Positions 41,952 to 50,296 of a stretch of 64,000 bases of DNA are shown one piece after another (position 1 is the stretch's first letter; each line of letters begins with the position of its first letter). Origin of the DNA: DASRHY01 sp035650275 (GTDB lineage Bacteria; Actinomycetota; Actinomycetes; Propionibacteriales; Kribbellaceae). The position numbers and the translations under genes were made by a program. The notes beneath the pieces were generated by a model. It was not told where the DNA came from, ran no database searches, and worked only from the letters and a program-made list of their open reading frames with translations. The DNA lies in the NCBI GenBank assembly GCA_035650275.1, contig DASRHY010000004.1, forward strand, positions 1-64,000. Reading direction: 5' to 3'.

Positions 41952-42477
41952 TCCCGGGAAGCCGCAGGGCGACGCCAACCTCGACGACAGCTTCGACGAC
42001 CTGCTGGCCGCGAACGCGGAGTTCGCCGCGGACTTCCAGTACGGCGGGTTCGACGGCATCGCGCACGCCGGCGTCGGGATCGTCACCTGTATGGACTCGC
42101 GGATCGCGCCGCTCGGCATCATCGGCCTCAAGCCGGGCGACGCGAAGGTGCTGCGCAGCGCCGGCGGTCGGGTCACCGAGCAGACCATGAGCGGGCTGGT
42201 GCTCGGCGTCCAGCTGCTCGGCGTACGGCGGATCCTGATCGTCCCGCATACCCGCTGCGCGATGGCGGCGATGACCGAGGACGAGCTGCGCGCCCAGGTC
42301 GAGCGAGCGGCCGGGAAGCAGGCCGGCTACCTCCCGCTCGCCGTCATCCCCGACCAGCTCGAGGCGCTGCGCCGCGACGTCGCGGCGGTCCGCGAGCACC
42401 CACTGATCGGACCCGGCGTCGCGGTCGGCGGCTTCCTGTACGACGTCGACACCGGCCGGCTCGAACAGCTGGCCTAG
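41944..42477 (+). CDS. Beta-type carbonic anhydrase
   Basis: Zinc enzyme of 177 residues interconverting CO2 and bicarbonate. Zinc ligands are Cys49 and Asp51-Arg53 in TCMDSR, His102 and Cys105 in PHTRCAM; GVRRILIVPH and SAGGRVTEQTM surround the site. Length and motifs match the short actinobacterial beta class. Start ATG at 41944 lies inside the end of the preceding gene. Confidence 0.93.
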   Translation: MSDPGKPQGDANLDDSFDDLLAANAEFAADFQYGGFDGIAHAGVGIVTCMDSRIAPLGIIGLKPGDAKVLRSAGGRVTEQTMSGLVLGVQLLGVRRILIVPHTRCAMAAMTEDELRAQVERAAGKQAGYLPLAVIPDQLEALRRDVAAVREHPLIGPGVAVGGFLYDVDTGRLEQLA

Positions 42478-42628
42478 CTAGGGCCTGTTTCATAAGTCGT
42501 TGAAGCCACTCCCTCACCTCGACCTGTGACCGCGTAGGTCATCGACGCAGCTCAGCACCGGTCATTCGACAGACGCCAGCACTCCCGTGCAGGTCGTAGT
42601 GTCCCTGAGAGCGACGAAAGGAAACATC

Positions 42629-43234
42629 ATGGGCAAGGCAATCATGGGTTGCGCGGCGGTGTCGGCCGACGGCTACATCGCTTACGGCGATGGCCAGATC
42701 GGGTCCTTGTTCGACTGGATGTCGGGTGGCGATGTCGAATGGAAATGGTCCGAATCCGACGAGCACGCCATGCGCAGCACGCAGGCGTCCAAGGAGTTCA
42801 TGCAATCCGTCTACACCGATATCGGCGCGGTCATCATGGGGCGGAACTTGTTCGATCAGACGAACGGCTGGAATGGCGTACCGGCAGCGGGCGATCACGT
42901 CTTCGTCGTTACACATGAGGTGCCGACGGATTGGGAGTATGCGGACACCGCACCGTTCACGTTCGTCACCGACGGAGTCGAATCCGCGATCAAGCAGGCA
43001 CGCGAGTTCTGCGGCGACCGGATCGTCGACGTCGCGGCTGGTCAGATCGGCGGGCAGGCACTGCGGCTCGGCCTGATCGACCAGATCGTGATGAACGTCG
43101 TGCCCATCGTCTTCGGTGGCGGTAGGCCGTTCTTCGGCGCCATGGAACCCGGCGACAACGTCACGCTCGGCAACCCGTCCCGCGTGGCCCAAGGCAACCG
43201 TGTCACACACCTGCTCTACGACGTCGAACACTGA
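42629..43234 (+). CDS. Dihydrofolate reductase-like (RibD C-terminal) family protein
   Basis: Protein of 201 residues starting at the ATG at 42629 behind the purine-rich GAAAGGAAA. The reductase fold is shown by KAIMGCAAVSADGYIAYGDG, the nucleotide motif AVIMGRNLFDQ, and IVDVAAGQIGGQALRLGLID followed by PIVFGGGRPFFG. Members reduce diverse substrates with NADPH; this one is not part of a riboflavin operon. It uses noticeably more A/T at third positions than its neighbours, hinting at later acquisition. It is followed after 43 bases by a VOC protein. Confidence 0.85.
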   Translation: MGKAIMGCAAVSADGYIAYGDGQIGSLFDWMSGGDVEWKWSESDEHAMRSTQASKEFMQSVYTDIGAVIMGRNLFDQTNGWNGVPAAGDHVFVVTHEVPTDWEYADTAPFTFVTDGVESAIKQAREFCGDRIVDVAAGQIGGQALRLGLIDQIVMNVVPIVFGGGRPFFGAMEPGDNVTLGNPSRVAQGNRVTHLLYDVEH

Positions 43235-43277
43235 TCATGGACACAACGAACCTGCAGGACGTCGCACCGTCAGGGAG

Positions 43278-43700
43278 ATGACCGTGCGCACCTTGCTCGT
43301 CGGACTCCGCGTCACCGACCCGGATCGCTCTCGCGCGTTCTACCAGGCACTCGGCTACACCGTCGTCGGAACCGTTCCCGGCACCCCGTTCGGCACCCTG
43401 ACCATGCTCCAGCTGCCGGACGACCCGTTCGTCACCGTCGAGCTCGCGCACGACCCCGCCCGGCCGGTCACCGGGACCGGCGGCCTCAACCACCTCGCCA
43501 TCAAGACGGACGACCTGCACGCCACCATCGCCACCCTGGCCGCCCACGGCATCCAGGCCGATCCGGCGCGGCCGACCGCCGGTCCCGATGAGCCGCTGGT
43601 CAGCATGGTGCGCGACCCCGACGGCTACCTGATCGAGCTCGTCCAATGGCCGGAAGGACACGCCGACGGAATCACCGCCGACGACTTCAAGAGCCGGTGA
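43278..43700 (+). CDS. VOC (glyoxalase/bleomycin-resistance-like) family protein
   Basis: Protein of 140 residues formed of two beta-alpha-beta-beta-beta modules: TLLVGLRVTDPDRSRAFYQA with an early conserved region, LNHLAIKTDDLHATIATL supplying His, and RDPDGYLIELVQWPEG supplying Glu, the pattern of a metal site. ATG 43278 follows an AGGGAG ribosome site. The substrate is unknown. Confidence 0.85.
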   Translation: MTVRTLLVGLRVTDPDRSRAFYQALGYTVVGTVPGTPFGTLTMLQLPDDPFVTVELAHDPARPVTGTGGLNHLAIKTDDLHATIATLAAHGIQADPARPTAGPDEPLVSMVRDPDGYLIELVQWPEGHADGITADDFKSR

Positions 43701-43717
43701 CCACACTCATCACGCAC

Positions 43718-44110
43718 CTAGGCGAGGCCGGGCGCGGCCGTCGGCAGCCCGACCTCGTGCGCGACCTCGAGCATCCGCTTGTCGTAGCTGACCAGGCTGT
43801 CCAGAGCCTCACCGAGCACCTGCGCGCTGGCGATGTGGATCGCGTCCAGGGTGCGCACTCGGCCGTGCAGGATCGCGGCCGCGTCGCGAACCTCGTCGGT
43901 GAGGACGACCTCGGAGTAGTCGCGGACCAGGTCCTGCATCAGGGTCGGGAAGGCGCCGAAACGGTCGAGCGTCCGGACCGTCTCCACCAGCCCGACGGTG
44001 CTGGTGGCCATCGGCATCGGCGGCTTGGCGGCCAGGTAGGCGTACAGCTCGTCAGCGTACGGACGACCGGACACCATCGTGACGATGGCCGAGGCGTCGA
44101 GGTAGATCAA
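43718..44110 (-). CDS. vapC: VapC-type PIN-domain RNase toxin
   Basis: PIN-domain ribonuclease of 130 residues. The acidic Mg2+-binding residues are Asp5 (MIYLDASAIV), Glu43 (VGLVETVRTL), Asp89 (RTLDAIHIA) and Asp110 (SYDKRM), the normal VapC quartet. Length is typical. Its start overlaps the antitoxin stop by 4 bases, the standard antitoxin-first TA arrangement. Toxicity would come from cleavage of tRNA or rRNA. Confidence 0.9.
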   Translation of the reverse strand: MIYLDASAIVTMVSGRPYADELYAYLAAKPPMPMATSTVGLVETVRTLDRFGAFPTLMQDLVRDYSEVVLTDEVRDAAAILHGRVRTLDAIHIASAQVLGEALDSLVSYDKRMLEVAHEVGLPTAAPGLA

Positions 44111-44391
44111 CGCTCGTCCTCCGCCCGTTCGTCGAGCAGCAGGTCCAGCGGCGAGACGTCACCGGGTACGTCGTACCGCGGCGTGCGCTGCAGGTCAGCG
44201 GTGGTGGTGGCCTTGAGCCTGATCACGCCCTTTGCGACGAGGTCCGCGTAGCGTTGCCGTGCGGCCGGACCGGGATACAGCACGGCGATGACCTTGCCGT
44301 GCCGGCTGACCTCGATCGTCTCGCCCTGCTCGACCCGGCTGAAGATGGCGCTGGGGTTGTACGAGAACTCCCGGACAGACACCACACTCAT
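44107..44391 (-). CDS. vapB: Phd/YefM-type antitoxin
   Basis: Antitoxin of 94 residues. The N-terminal SVVSVREFSYNPSAIFSRVE and EVSRHGKVIAVLYPG match the Phd/YefM DNA-binding fold; the C-terminal half is the flexible toxin-binding arm (VSPLDLLLDERAEDE). The ATG at 44391 is preferred to a GTG at 44400 because an AGGAGG ribosome site sits eight bases before the ATG. It probably represses its own operon through the repeats just upstream. Confidence 0.88.
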   Translation of the reverse strand: MSVVSVREFSYNPSAIFSRVEQGETIEVSRHGKVIAVLYPGPAARQRYADLVAKGVIRLKATTTADLQRTPRYDVPGDVSPLDLLLDERAEDER

Positions 44392-44406
44392 CTCGCCCAC
44401 CTCCTG

Positions 44407-44435
44407 TTGTGCCTACACCGTAGCGATTGTACCTA
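44407..44435 (-). promoter_or_regulatory. Putative VapBC operator/promoter with 20-bp spaced direct repeats
   Basis: Read on the minus strand, TAGGTACAA (44435-44427) and TAGGCACAA (44415-44407) repeat with a 20-base period, two helical turns. The first overlaps TACAAT, a good -10-like element. The position directly upstream of the antitoxin ribosome site fits autoregulation by the antitoxin-toxin complex. Confidence 0.55.
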
Positions 44436-44515
44436 TATCTCGGCGCTGACCGGCGTTCGGAAGCGGTAACCGGTCGCGGGCGGTGACAGGCGTCGCACCG
44501 GCCTAGGCTCCCGGC

Positions 44516-45316
44516 ATGGCCGAAACCATCGGAGTGATCGGCGGCTCCGGGCTGTACGAGCTGCTCAGTGACGCGGATGCGGTCGATGTCGGGACGCCGT
44601 ACGGTCCGCCCAGTGCGGCGATCACCGCCGGGACGCTGGACGGCAAGCCCGTGGCGTTCGTGCCGCGACACGGCACCGGGCACGAGCTCACGCCGCACCG
44701 GATCAACTACCGGGCGAACCTGTGGGCGTTGCGGTCGCTCGGTGTCCGGCAGGTGCTGGCCCCGTGCGCGGTCGGCTCGCTCGATCCCGCCCTAACGCCC
44801 GGCTCGCTGGTGGTGCCGGACCAGGTGATCGACCGCACCTCCGGCCGGGACCGGACCTTCTACGACGTGGTGGGCGCGGCGGTGCACGTCGGGTTCGCCG
44901 ACCCGTACTGCGCCCGCGGCCGCGCCACGGTCCGTGCCCAGGGCAACGAGCTGGGACTGGATCTCACGGACGGCGGGGCGCTGGTCGTGATCGACGGCCC
45001 GCGGTTCTCTACTCGCGCCGAGTCCCGGTGGCACGCCGCGGCGGGCGGCCGGATCGTCGGGATGACCGGGATGCCGGAGGCAGCCCTGGCCCGCGAGCTG
45101 GCGCTCTGCTACACCACGATCGCGCTGGTCACCGACCATGACGCGGGCGTCGAGTCCGGTACCGGGGTGACCCAGGCCCAGGTGCTCGAGGCGTTCGCGG
45201 CCGGCCTGGACGACGTACGGCGGTTGCTCTCGGCAACGGTCGGCTCGCTCGGCTCCGGGGACTGTGAGTGCCGGCACGCGCTGGACGGACTGAAGCTGCC
45301 GATCGAGCTGCCGTGA
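44516..45316 (+). CDS. MTAP/PNP-family purine nucleoside phosphorylase
   Basis: Phosphorylase of 266 residues cleaving S-methyl-5'-thioadenosine or a purine nucleoside with phosphate. Motifs: IGVIGGSGLYELL, FVPRHGTGHELTPHRINYRAN (phosphate site), VIDGPRFSTRAESRW, and GMTGMPEAALARELALCY ahead of VTDHDAG for the purine. Which nucleoside is preferred is not certain. The stop overlaps the epimerase start (GTGA). Confidence 0.9.
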   Translation: MAETIGVIGGSGLYELLSDADAVDVGTPYGPPSAAITAGTLDGKPVAFVPRHGTGHELTPHRINYRANLWALRSLGVRQVLAPCAVGSLDPALTPGSLVVPDQVIDRTSGRDRTFYDVVGAAVHVGFADPYCARGRATVRAQGNELGLDLTDGGALVVIDGPRFSTRAESRWHAAAGGRIVGMTGMPEAALARELALCYTTIALVTDHDAGVESGTGVTQAQVLEAFAAGLDDVRRLLSATVGSLGSGDCECRHALDGLKLPIELP

Positions 45317-46368
45317 CACGGGTGCTGGTGACCGGCGGCGCCGGGTTCATCGGCCGGCACGTCGTCGAGCAGCTGCGGGCCGACGGCGACACGGTCACGG
45401 TGCTCGACTCGCTCCGGCCGGACGTGCACACGACTCCCCCACCCGAGCAGCCGGATCATGTCGCCGACATCCGCGACCTGGATGCCGTGGCGGCAGCGGT
45501 GCGCGGCGCCGATGTCGTCGTGCACTTGGCCGCCAAGGTCGGGCTCGGGGTGCGGCTGGACGACATCGACGACTACGTGTCCAGCAACGACCTCGGCACC
45601 GCGGTCCTGCTCCGCGCGGCGGCTGCGACGGTGCCGCACCTGGTGCTCGCCAGCTCGATGGTGGTGTACGGCGACGGGGCGTACCGCTGCGCCCGGCACG
45701 GCGCGGTCGCGGCCCCTCCGCGCGCCCTGGCGGACCTCGAAGCGGGCCGGTTCGAGGTGCGCTGCCCGTCCTGCGACGACTGGCTGACGCCCGGGCTGGT
45801 GGACGAGTCGGCGCCGTTCGACCCGCGGAACGCCTATGCCGCCTCCAAGGTGCAGACCGAGCTGCTGTCCCGGGTCTGGGCGCGGGAGACCGGCGGGAGC
45901 GCGACGGCGCTGCGGTTCCACAACGTGTACGGGCCGGGGATGCCGCGGGACACGCCGTACGCCGGGGTGGCGGCGCTGTTCCGGGCGTGGGCCGAGCGGG
46001 GTGAGCCGCCCCGGGTGTTCGAGGACGGCCACCAGCGCCGCGACTTCGTCCACGTCCGCGACGTCGCCGCGGCGGTGGTCGCGGCGATCCGCCGGCCCGG
46101 GCCGCGCGGCATGGTCACGGCGTACAACGTGGGCAGCGGCCGGGTCAGCACCGTCGGCGAGCTCGCCGCCGTGATCGCCGGGCGGTTCGGTGCACCCGCG
46201 CCGGTCATCACCGGGCAGTACCGCCTCGGCGACGTCCGCCACATCACCGCCTCGTCGCAGCGCATCACCGACGCCCTCGGCTGGCGTCCCGTGGTCGACC
46301 TAGACAGCGGCCTCGCCGACGTGGCTCAGGTGGCCGCGGGGAGGAGTACGTCGAAGCGGCAGCCGTGA
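45313..46368 (+). CDS. NAD-dependent sugar epimerase with Cys-rich insertion (dTDP-L-rhamnose 4-epimerase-like)
   Basis: Extended SDR of 351 residues from the GTG at 45313. TGGAGFIGRHVV binds NAD; catalytic YAASK is in NAYAASKVQTE. Between the SSMVVYG serine region and this Tyr lies an insertion of about 45 residues with CARH and CPSC, a likely zinc ribbon also known from dTDP-L-rhamnose 4-epimerase-like enzymes. It overlaps the phosphorylase by 4 bases and the convergent histidine-kinase gene by 43 bases. With the glycosyltransferases at 48321-51660 it suggests synthesis of a surface glycan or glycosylated metabolite. Confidence 0.87.
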   Translation: MTRVLVTGGAGFIGRHVVEQLRADGDTVTVLDSLRPDVHTTPPPEQPDHVADIRDLDAVAAAVRGADVVVHLAAKVGLGVRLDDIDDYVSSNDLGTAVLLRAAAATVPHLVLASSMVVYGDGAYRCARHGAVAAPPRALADLEAGRFEVRCPSCDDWLTPGLVDESAPFDPRNAYAASKVQTELLSRVWARETGGSATALRFHNVYGPGMPRDTPYAGVAALFRAWAERGEPPRVFEDGHQRRDFVHVRDVAAAVVAAIRRPGPRGMVTAYNVGSGRVSTVGELAAVIAGRFGAPAPVITGQYRLGDVRHITASSQRITDALGWRPVVDLDSGLADVAQVAAGRSTSKRQP

Positions 46369-47453
46369 TCGATGTTGCGGACCGCGATAGAGCCGTCGTG
46401 CAGCTCGACCAGGCCGCGGGAGATCGCCAGCCCCAGCCCGGCCCCGCGGTCGGCGGCCCGGTCCGGGTCCGCGCGCCAGCCGACGTCGAAGACGCGTTCC
46501 AGGTCGTGCGCGGCGATCCCGCCGCAGCCGTCCTCGACCGCCACCCGGACCCGTTCGTCGGCCTGCCGCTCGGCGACCAGCCGGACGGTGCCGCCGGGCG
46601 GGGTGTGCCGGATGCCGTTGGCGACCAGGTTCGTCACCGCCCGGGTCAGCTCGTCGCCGTCGGCCGAGACGGCCAGCCGTTCCGGCGCCGGCGGCAGCTC
46701 GGCCACCAGCCGTACGCCGGACCGCCGGGCCGCCGCCTCCAGCTCGGACACGATGTCGTCGACGATCTCGACCATCGACACCAGCCGCCGGGAGCGCGGT
46801 GACGGGTCGGTGGTCAGCCGGGACAGCTCGAACAGGTCGTCCACCAGCCCGGTCATCCGGTCCACCGTCACCTGCAGCTGGTGCAGCGCCGCCGGTACGT
46901 CCTCGACCACGTCGTCCTCGAGTGCCTCTGCCAGCGCCCGGACCCCGGCGAGCGGCGTGCGCAGGTCGTGCGACATGAACGCGACCAGCTCGCGCCGGGA
47001 CTGCTCGACGGCACGCTCCCGGGTCCGGGCCGCCTCCAGCTGGGCGCGGGTCTGCTCCAGCTCCTCGGCAAGGACCGCGATCTCGGCAGGGTGCGAGCCG
47101 TTCCTGCGGCCGGCCGGCGTACCGTCCTCGGTCAGCGACGCGAGCCGGGCTCCGAGCTCGCGGGTGCCCTGGGACAGCGACCGGCCGATCAGCAGCGCCG
47201 ACACCAGCGCGAACACCGCGGACACTGCGAGCGCGACCAGCACGACGACCGAGTCGTGCCTGCTGATGAACATCGCCTGCACGTTGACCAGCACCGCGGC
47301 GATCACCGCGACCACGGGCAGCAGGGCGGCGAGCACCACGCTGCGGCGCAGCGGCCAGTGCCGGGTGTACGACAGCGTCGCCATGCCGGCAACCCCGACC
47401 GCGGCGCATGCCCCCGCGGTGATCGCGATGATCGTCAGCGTGTCGCGGTTCAT
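46326..47453 (-). CDS. Sensor histidine kinase
   Basis: Membrane histidine kinase of 375 residues. Three hydrophobic helices within the first 95 residues leave almost no external loop, so it probably senses in the membrane or receives signals from partners. A HAMP-like linker and coiled coil (about 95-145) follow, then the H-box MSHDLRTPLAGVRALAEAL, N-box ELTRAVTNLVANGIRHTPP and the G-box GAGLGLAISRGLVELH. The ATG at 47453 overlaps the response-regulator stop by 4 bases. Its 3' end runs 43 bases into the convergent epimerase gene. Confidence 0.92.
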   Translation of the reverse strand: MNRDTLTIIAITAGACAAVGVAGMATLSYTRHWPLRRSVVLAALLPVVAVIAAVLVNVQAMFISRHDSVVVLVALAVSAVFALVSALLIGRSLSQGTRELGARLASLTEDGTPAGRRNGSHPAEIAVLAEELEQTRAQLEAARTRERAVEQSRRELVAFMSHDLRTPLAGVRALAEALEDDVVEDVPAALHQLQVTVDRMTGLVDDLFELSRLTTDPSPRSRRLVSMVEIVDDIVSELEAAARRSGVRLVAELPPAPERLAVSADGDELTRAVTNLVANGIRHTPPGGTVRLVAERQADERVRVAVEDGCGGIAAHDLERVFDVGWRADPDRAADRGAGLGLAISRGLVELHDGSIAVRNIDHGCRFDVLLPAAT

Positions 47454-48196
47454 CCGGCCGATCCCCCGGTCGCGGCCAGCTCGTCGGCGGTCGCGAACCG
47501 GTACCCGGTCCGCGGCACCGTGACCACGAGCCGCGGCGCGGACGGGTCCTCCTCGATCTTCTCCCGCAGCCGGCGGACGTGCACCGTCACTGTCGAGGTG
47601 TCGCCGAAGTCCCAACCCCAGACCCGGCGCAGCAGCTCGGCCTTGGTGAACGCCTCGCCGTCATGCCCCGCGAGGAACGCGAGCAGGTCGAACTCGCGAT
47701 GCGTCAGCCGCAAGGTTTCGTCACCGAGCCGGGCCGTGCGCGCCGCGGTGTCGATGGTGACCGGGCCACGTTCGATCCGCCGCGGCCGCAGCGTCGTACT
47801 GGCCTGGTCGAGCGTGTTGTCGAGACGGCCTTCGAGACGACGCAGCACGGCGTGCACGCGCAGCACCAGCTCGCGCGGGCTGACCGGTTTCACCAGGTAG
47901 TCGTCGGCGCCGAACTCCAGCCCGACCACCCGGTCCTCCTCCTCGCCGCGCGCCGACACGACGATCACCGCCGCGGCGTCCGCGGCCGCGCGCCGCCGGC
48001 GCAGCACCTCCAGGCCGCTGAGCTGCGGCAGCATCACGTCGAGCACCACCAGGTCCGGCCGGTCGCGCTGCCAGCGCTGCTCGGCCTCCCGGCCGTCCGC
48101 TGCCACGCCCACCTCGAACCCTTCCCGGCGCAGGTATGCCGCCAGCACCGTCGAGACGGTGGGGTCGTCCTCCACGACCAGGACTCGCGCTGTCAC
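47450..48196 (-). CDS. OmpR-family response regulator
   Basis: DNA-binding regulator of 248 residues from a GTG start. The receiver domain (about 1-120) has VLVVEDDPTVSTVL acidic residues, the phosphoacceptor Asp in DLVVLDVMLPQ, the Ser in IVVSARGEEED and the Lys in DYLVKPVSP. The winged-helix domain shows LRLTHREFDLLAFLAGHDGE and VTVHVRRLREKIEEDP. It is divergent from the glycosyltransferase operon starting at 48321 (124 bases apart), so it may control it. Confidence 0.93.
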   Translation of the reverse strand: MTARVLVVEDDPTVSTVLAAYLRREGFEVGVAADGREAEQRWQRDRPDLVVLDVMLPQLSGLEVLRRRRAAADAAAVIVVSARGEEEDRVVGLEFGADDYLVKPVSPRELVLRVHAVLRRLEGRLDNTLDQASTTLRPRRIERGPVTIDTAARTARLGDETLRLTHREFDLLAFLAGHDGEAFTKAELLRRVWGWDFGDTSTVTVHVRRLREKIEEDPSAPRLVVTVPRTGYRFATADELAATGGSAG

Positions 48197-48320
48197 GTTC
48201 TGATCGTAGGGCCGTCGCCTGCGCGGCGAGGTCGCTGCGCGCAGGCGACCGCTGCGGCGTAAGCGAGCCGTCATCGCCGATCCGGTTCCCGCCCGTCCGG
48301 GCGTGGCTACGTTTCAGCAC

Positions 48321-48974
48321 ATGGCCGACATCGATGTGGTATTGCCGTGCCTCGACGAGGCGGAAGGGTTGGCCTGGATCCTCGACCGAATGCCGCTGTG
48401 GTGCCACCCGGTGGTCGTCGACAACGGCAGCACCGACGGCACCGCGGACGTCGCCCGCGCGGCGGGGCTGACCGTCGTGACCGCTGAGATCCGGGGGTAC
48501 GGCGCAGCCTGCGCGGCCGGTCTCGCAGCGGCCACCCGGGACGTGGTCGCCGTTATGGACGCGGACGGCACCCTCGATCCCAGTGGGCTCGCCACCGCCG
48601 CGGCGCCGGTGCTGTCCGGCGGCGCGGACCTGGTCCTCGGCCGCCGCCGCCCAGTCAGCCGGGACGCATGGCCGTGGCGGCTGCGGCTGGCGAACCAGGT
48701 GCTCGCCCGGCGGCTGCGTCGCCGTACCGGGGTCCGGCTGCACGACCTCGGACCGCTCCGGGTCGCCCGTCGCGACGCGCTGCTCGGTCTGGGCCTGACC
48801 GACACCCGGTCCGGGTACCCGCTCGAGACCGTGCTGCGCGCGGCCGATGCGGGCTGGCGGATCCGCGAGGTGGACGTCGGGTACCTGCCCAGGCTGGGCC
48901 GGTCCAAGGTCACCGGGACGGTACGCGGCACCGTCCAGGCCGTCACCGACATGCGCGCGGTGCTCCGCTCGTGA
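48321..48974 (+). CDS. Family 2 glycosyltransferase
   Basis: GT-A glycosyltransferase of 217 residues: IDVVLPCLDEAEGLAWIL, VVVDNGSTDGTADVARAAG and the DxD-like VAVMDADGTLDP bind the nucleotide-sugar and metal. A C-terminal GYLPRLGRSKVTGTVRGTVQ resembles dolichyl-phosphate-type GT2 enzymes. No membrane anchor is seen. The ATG at 48321 is taken; a GTG 18 bases upstream is possible. The stop overlaps the next start (GTGA). Confidence 0.88.
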   Translation: MADIDVVLPCLDEAEGLAWILDRMPLWCHPVVVDNGSTDGTADVARAAGLTVVTAEIRGYGAACAAGLAAATRDVVAVMDADGTLDPSGLATAAAPVLSGGADLVLGRRRPVSRDAWPWRLRLANQVLARRLRRRTGVRLHDLGPLRVARRDALLGLGLTDTRSGYPLETVLRAADAGWRIREVDVGYLPRLGRSKVTGTVRGTVQAVTDMRAVLRS

Positions 48975-50296
48975 TCGCCGGCACGCGACTCGTTCTGCTC
49001 GCCAAGGAGCCGGTGCCGGGACGGGTCAAGACGCGACTACACGCCCGGTTCACCCCGCAGCAGGCCGCCCGGCTCGCCACAGCCGCGCTGGCCGACACCG
49101 CGGCGGCGATCCGTGCGCTGCCTGTCCACCCGGTGCTCGCGTACGACGGCCGGCCGGGCGCCTGGCAGCCGCGCGGCTTCCACCCGATCCGGCAGCCCGG
49201 CGGCGACCTGTCCGAGCGGATCGAGGCCGCCCTCTCCGAGACGCTGCACAGGGCGCCGTACGACGTGCCCGAGATGTCGGGCACGTCGCAGCAGACCCCG
49301 CCCGTGCTGCTGGTCGGGATGGACACACCGCAGCTCGGACCGGCGCTCGGCGCGGTCGACTGGGATGGCGCCGACGCGGTACTCGGGCTGACCGAGGACG
49401 GCGGGTACTGGGCGATCGGGCTGCGCCGGTTCGTTCCGGGCTGCGTGACCGGTGTACCGATGTCGACCGCGCACACCGGGCGCGACCAGCTCGAGCGACT
49501 GCGGTCGCTCGGGCTGCGCGTCCGGCTGCTCCCGCGACTGCGCGACGTCGACACCCCGGCCGACGCGGCCGCGGTCGCCGCGGCCTCGCCCGGCCTGCGG
49601 TTCAGCCGGGTGCACCAGCGGATCCTCTGCGAGCGAGACGGGTACGACGACCGCACGGCCGCCCGGGTCTTCGACCTGGCGCTGGCCGGCGGGCACGGAG
49701 GTGTCGCGTACGTCGACCCGGACAGGGGAAGGGCCCCGGTCGCCCTGGACCACGAGCGGTGGCGAGGCACGGCCGACGCGGTGGACCGGTTGGTGCTGGA
49801 CCGATGCCGGGGTCCGGCGCTGGACATCGGCTGCGGGCCTGGGCGGATCGTGTGCGCGCTGGCCGAGCACGGCGTACCGGTGCTCGGGGTGGACAGCTCG
49901 CCCGCGGCCGTGGCGCTCACCGCGGAGCGCGGCGCGGCGGTGCTGCGCCGGGCGGTGCAGCGGCGGCTGCCGGGTGAGGGCCGGTGGGGCACAGTGCTGC
50001 TGATGGACGGCAACGTCGGCATCGGCGGCGACGTCGAGGCGTTGCTGCGGCGCTGCCGGCAGCTCATCCACGCCGACGGCGTCGTGATCGTCGAGGTCGA
50101 TCCGGACGACGCGGTGGACGAGACCACGATGCTGGCGGTGTTCGACGATGCCGGCGGCTGGGCCGATGGAGTGCCCTGGGCGCGCACCGGCGCGACCGGC
50201 TGCCGGACCCGGGCCGCAGCCGCCGGCCTGCGGGTGGCCGAGGCGTGGCGGGCGGCGGGCCGCAGCTTCCTGTCGTTGTACCCGGCACCACGATGA
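48971..50296 (+). CDS. Fusion of DUF2064 (TIGR04282-type) glycosyltransferase-like domain and SAM methyltransferase
   Basis: Protein of 441 residues starting at a GTG. Residues about 1-205 form a nucleotidyltransferase-like GT-A domain of the DUF2064 group (RLVLLAKEPVPGRVKTRLHA, VLLVGMDTPQLGPALGA, LGLTEDGGYWAIGLRR). Residues about 240-440 are a class I methyltransferase (PALDIGCGPGRIVCALAEHG, VLGVDSSPAAVALTAERG). The two are usually separate proteins. Overlaps of 4 bases on both sides tie it to the GT2 and GT87-like genes. The joint product is unknown; a modified sugar or lipid-linked saccharide is plausible. Confidence 0.85.
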   Translation: MIAGTRLVLLAKEPVPGRVKTRLHARFTPQQAARLATAALADTAAAIRALPVHPVLAYDGRPGAWQPRGFHPIRQPGGDLSERIEAALSETLHRAPYDVPEMSGTSQQTPPVLLVGMDTPQLGPALGAVDWDGADAVLGLTEDGGYWAIGLRRFVPGCVTGVPMSTAHTGRDQLERLRSLGLRVRLLPRLRDVDTPADAAAVAAASPGLRFSRVHQRILCERDGYDDRTAARVFDLALAGGHGGVAYVDPDRGRAPVALDHERWRGTADAVDRLVLDRCRGPALDIGCGPGRIVCALAEHGVPVLGVDSSPAAVALTAERGAAVLRRAVQRRLPGEGRWGTVLLMDGNVGIGGDVEALLRRCRQLIHADGVVIVEVDPDDAVDETTMLAVFDDAGGWADGVPWARTGATGCRTRAAAAGLRVAEAWRAAGRSFLSLYPAPR

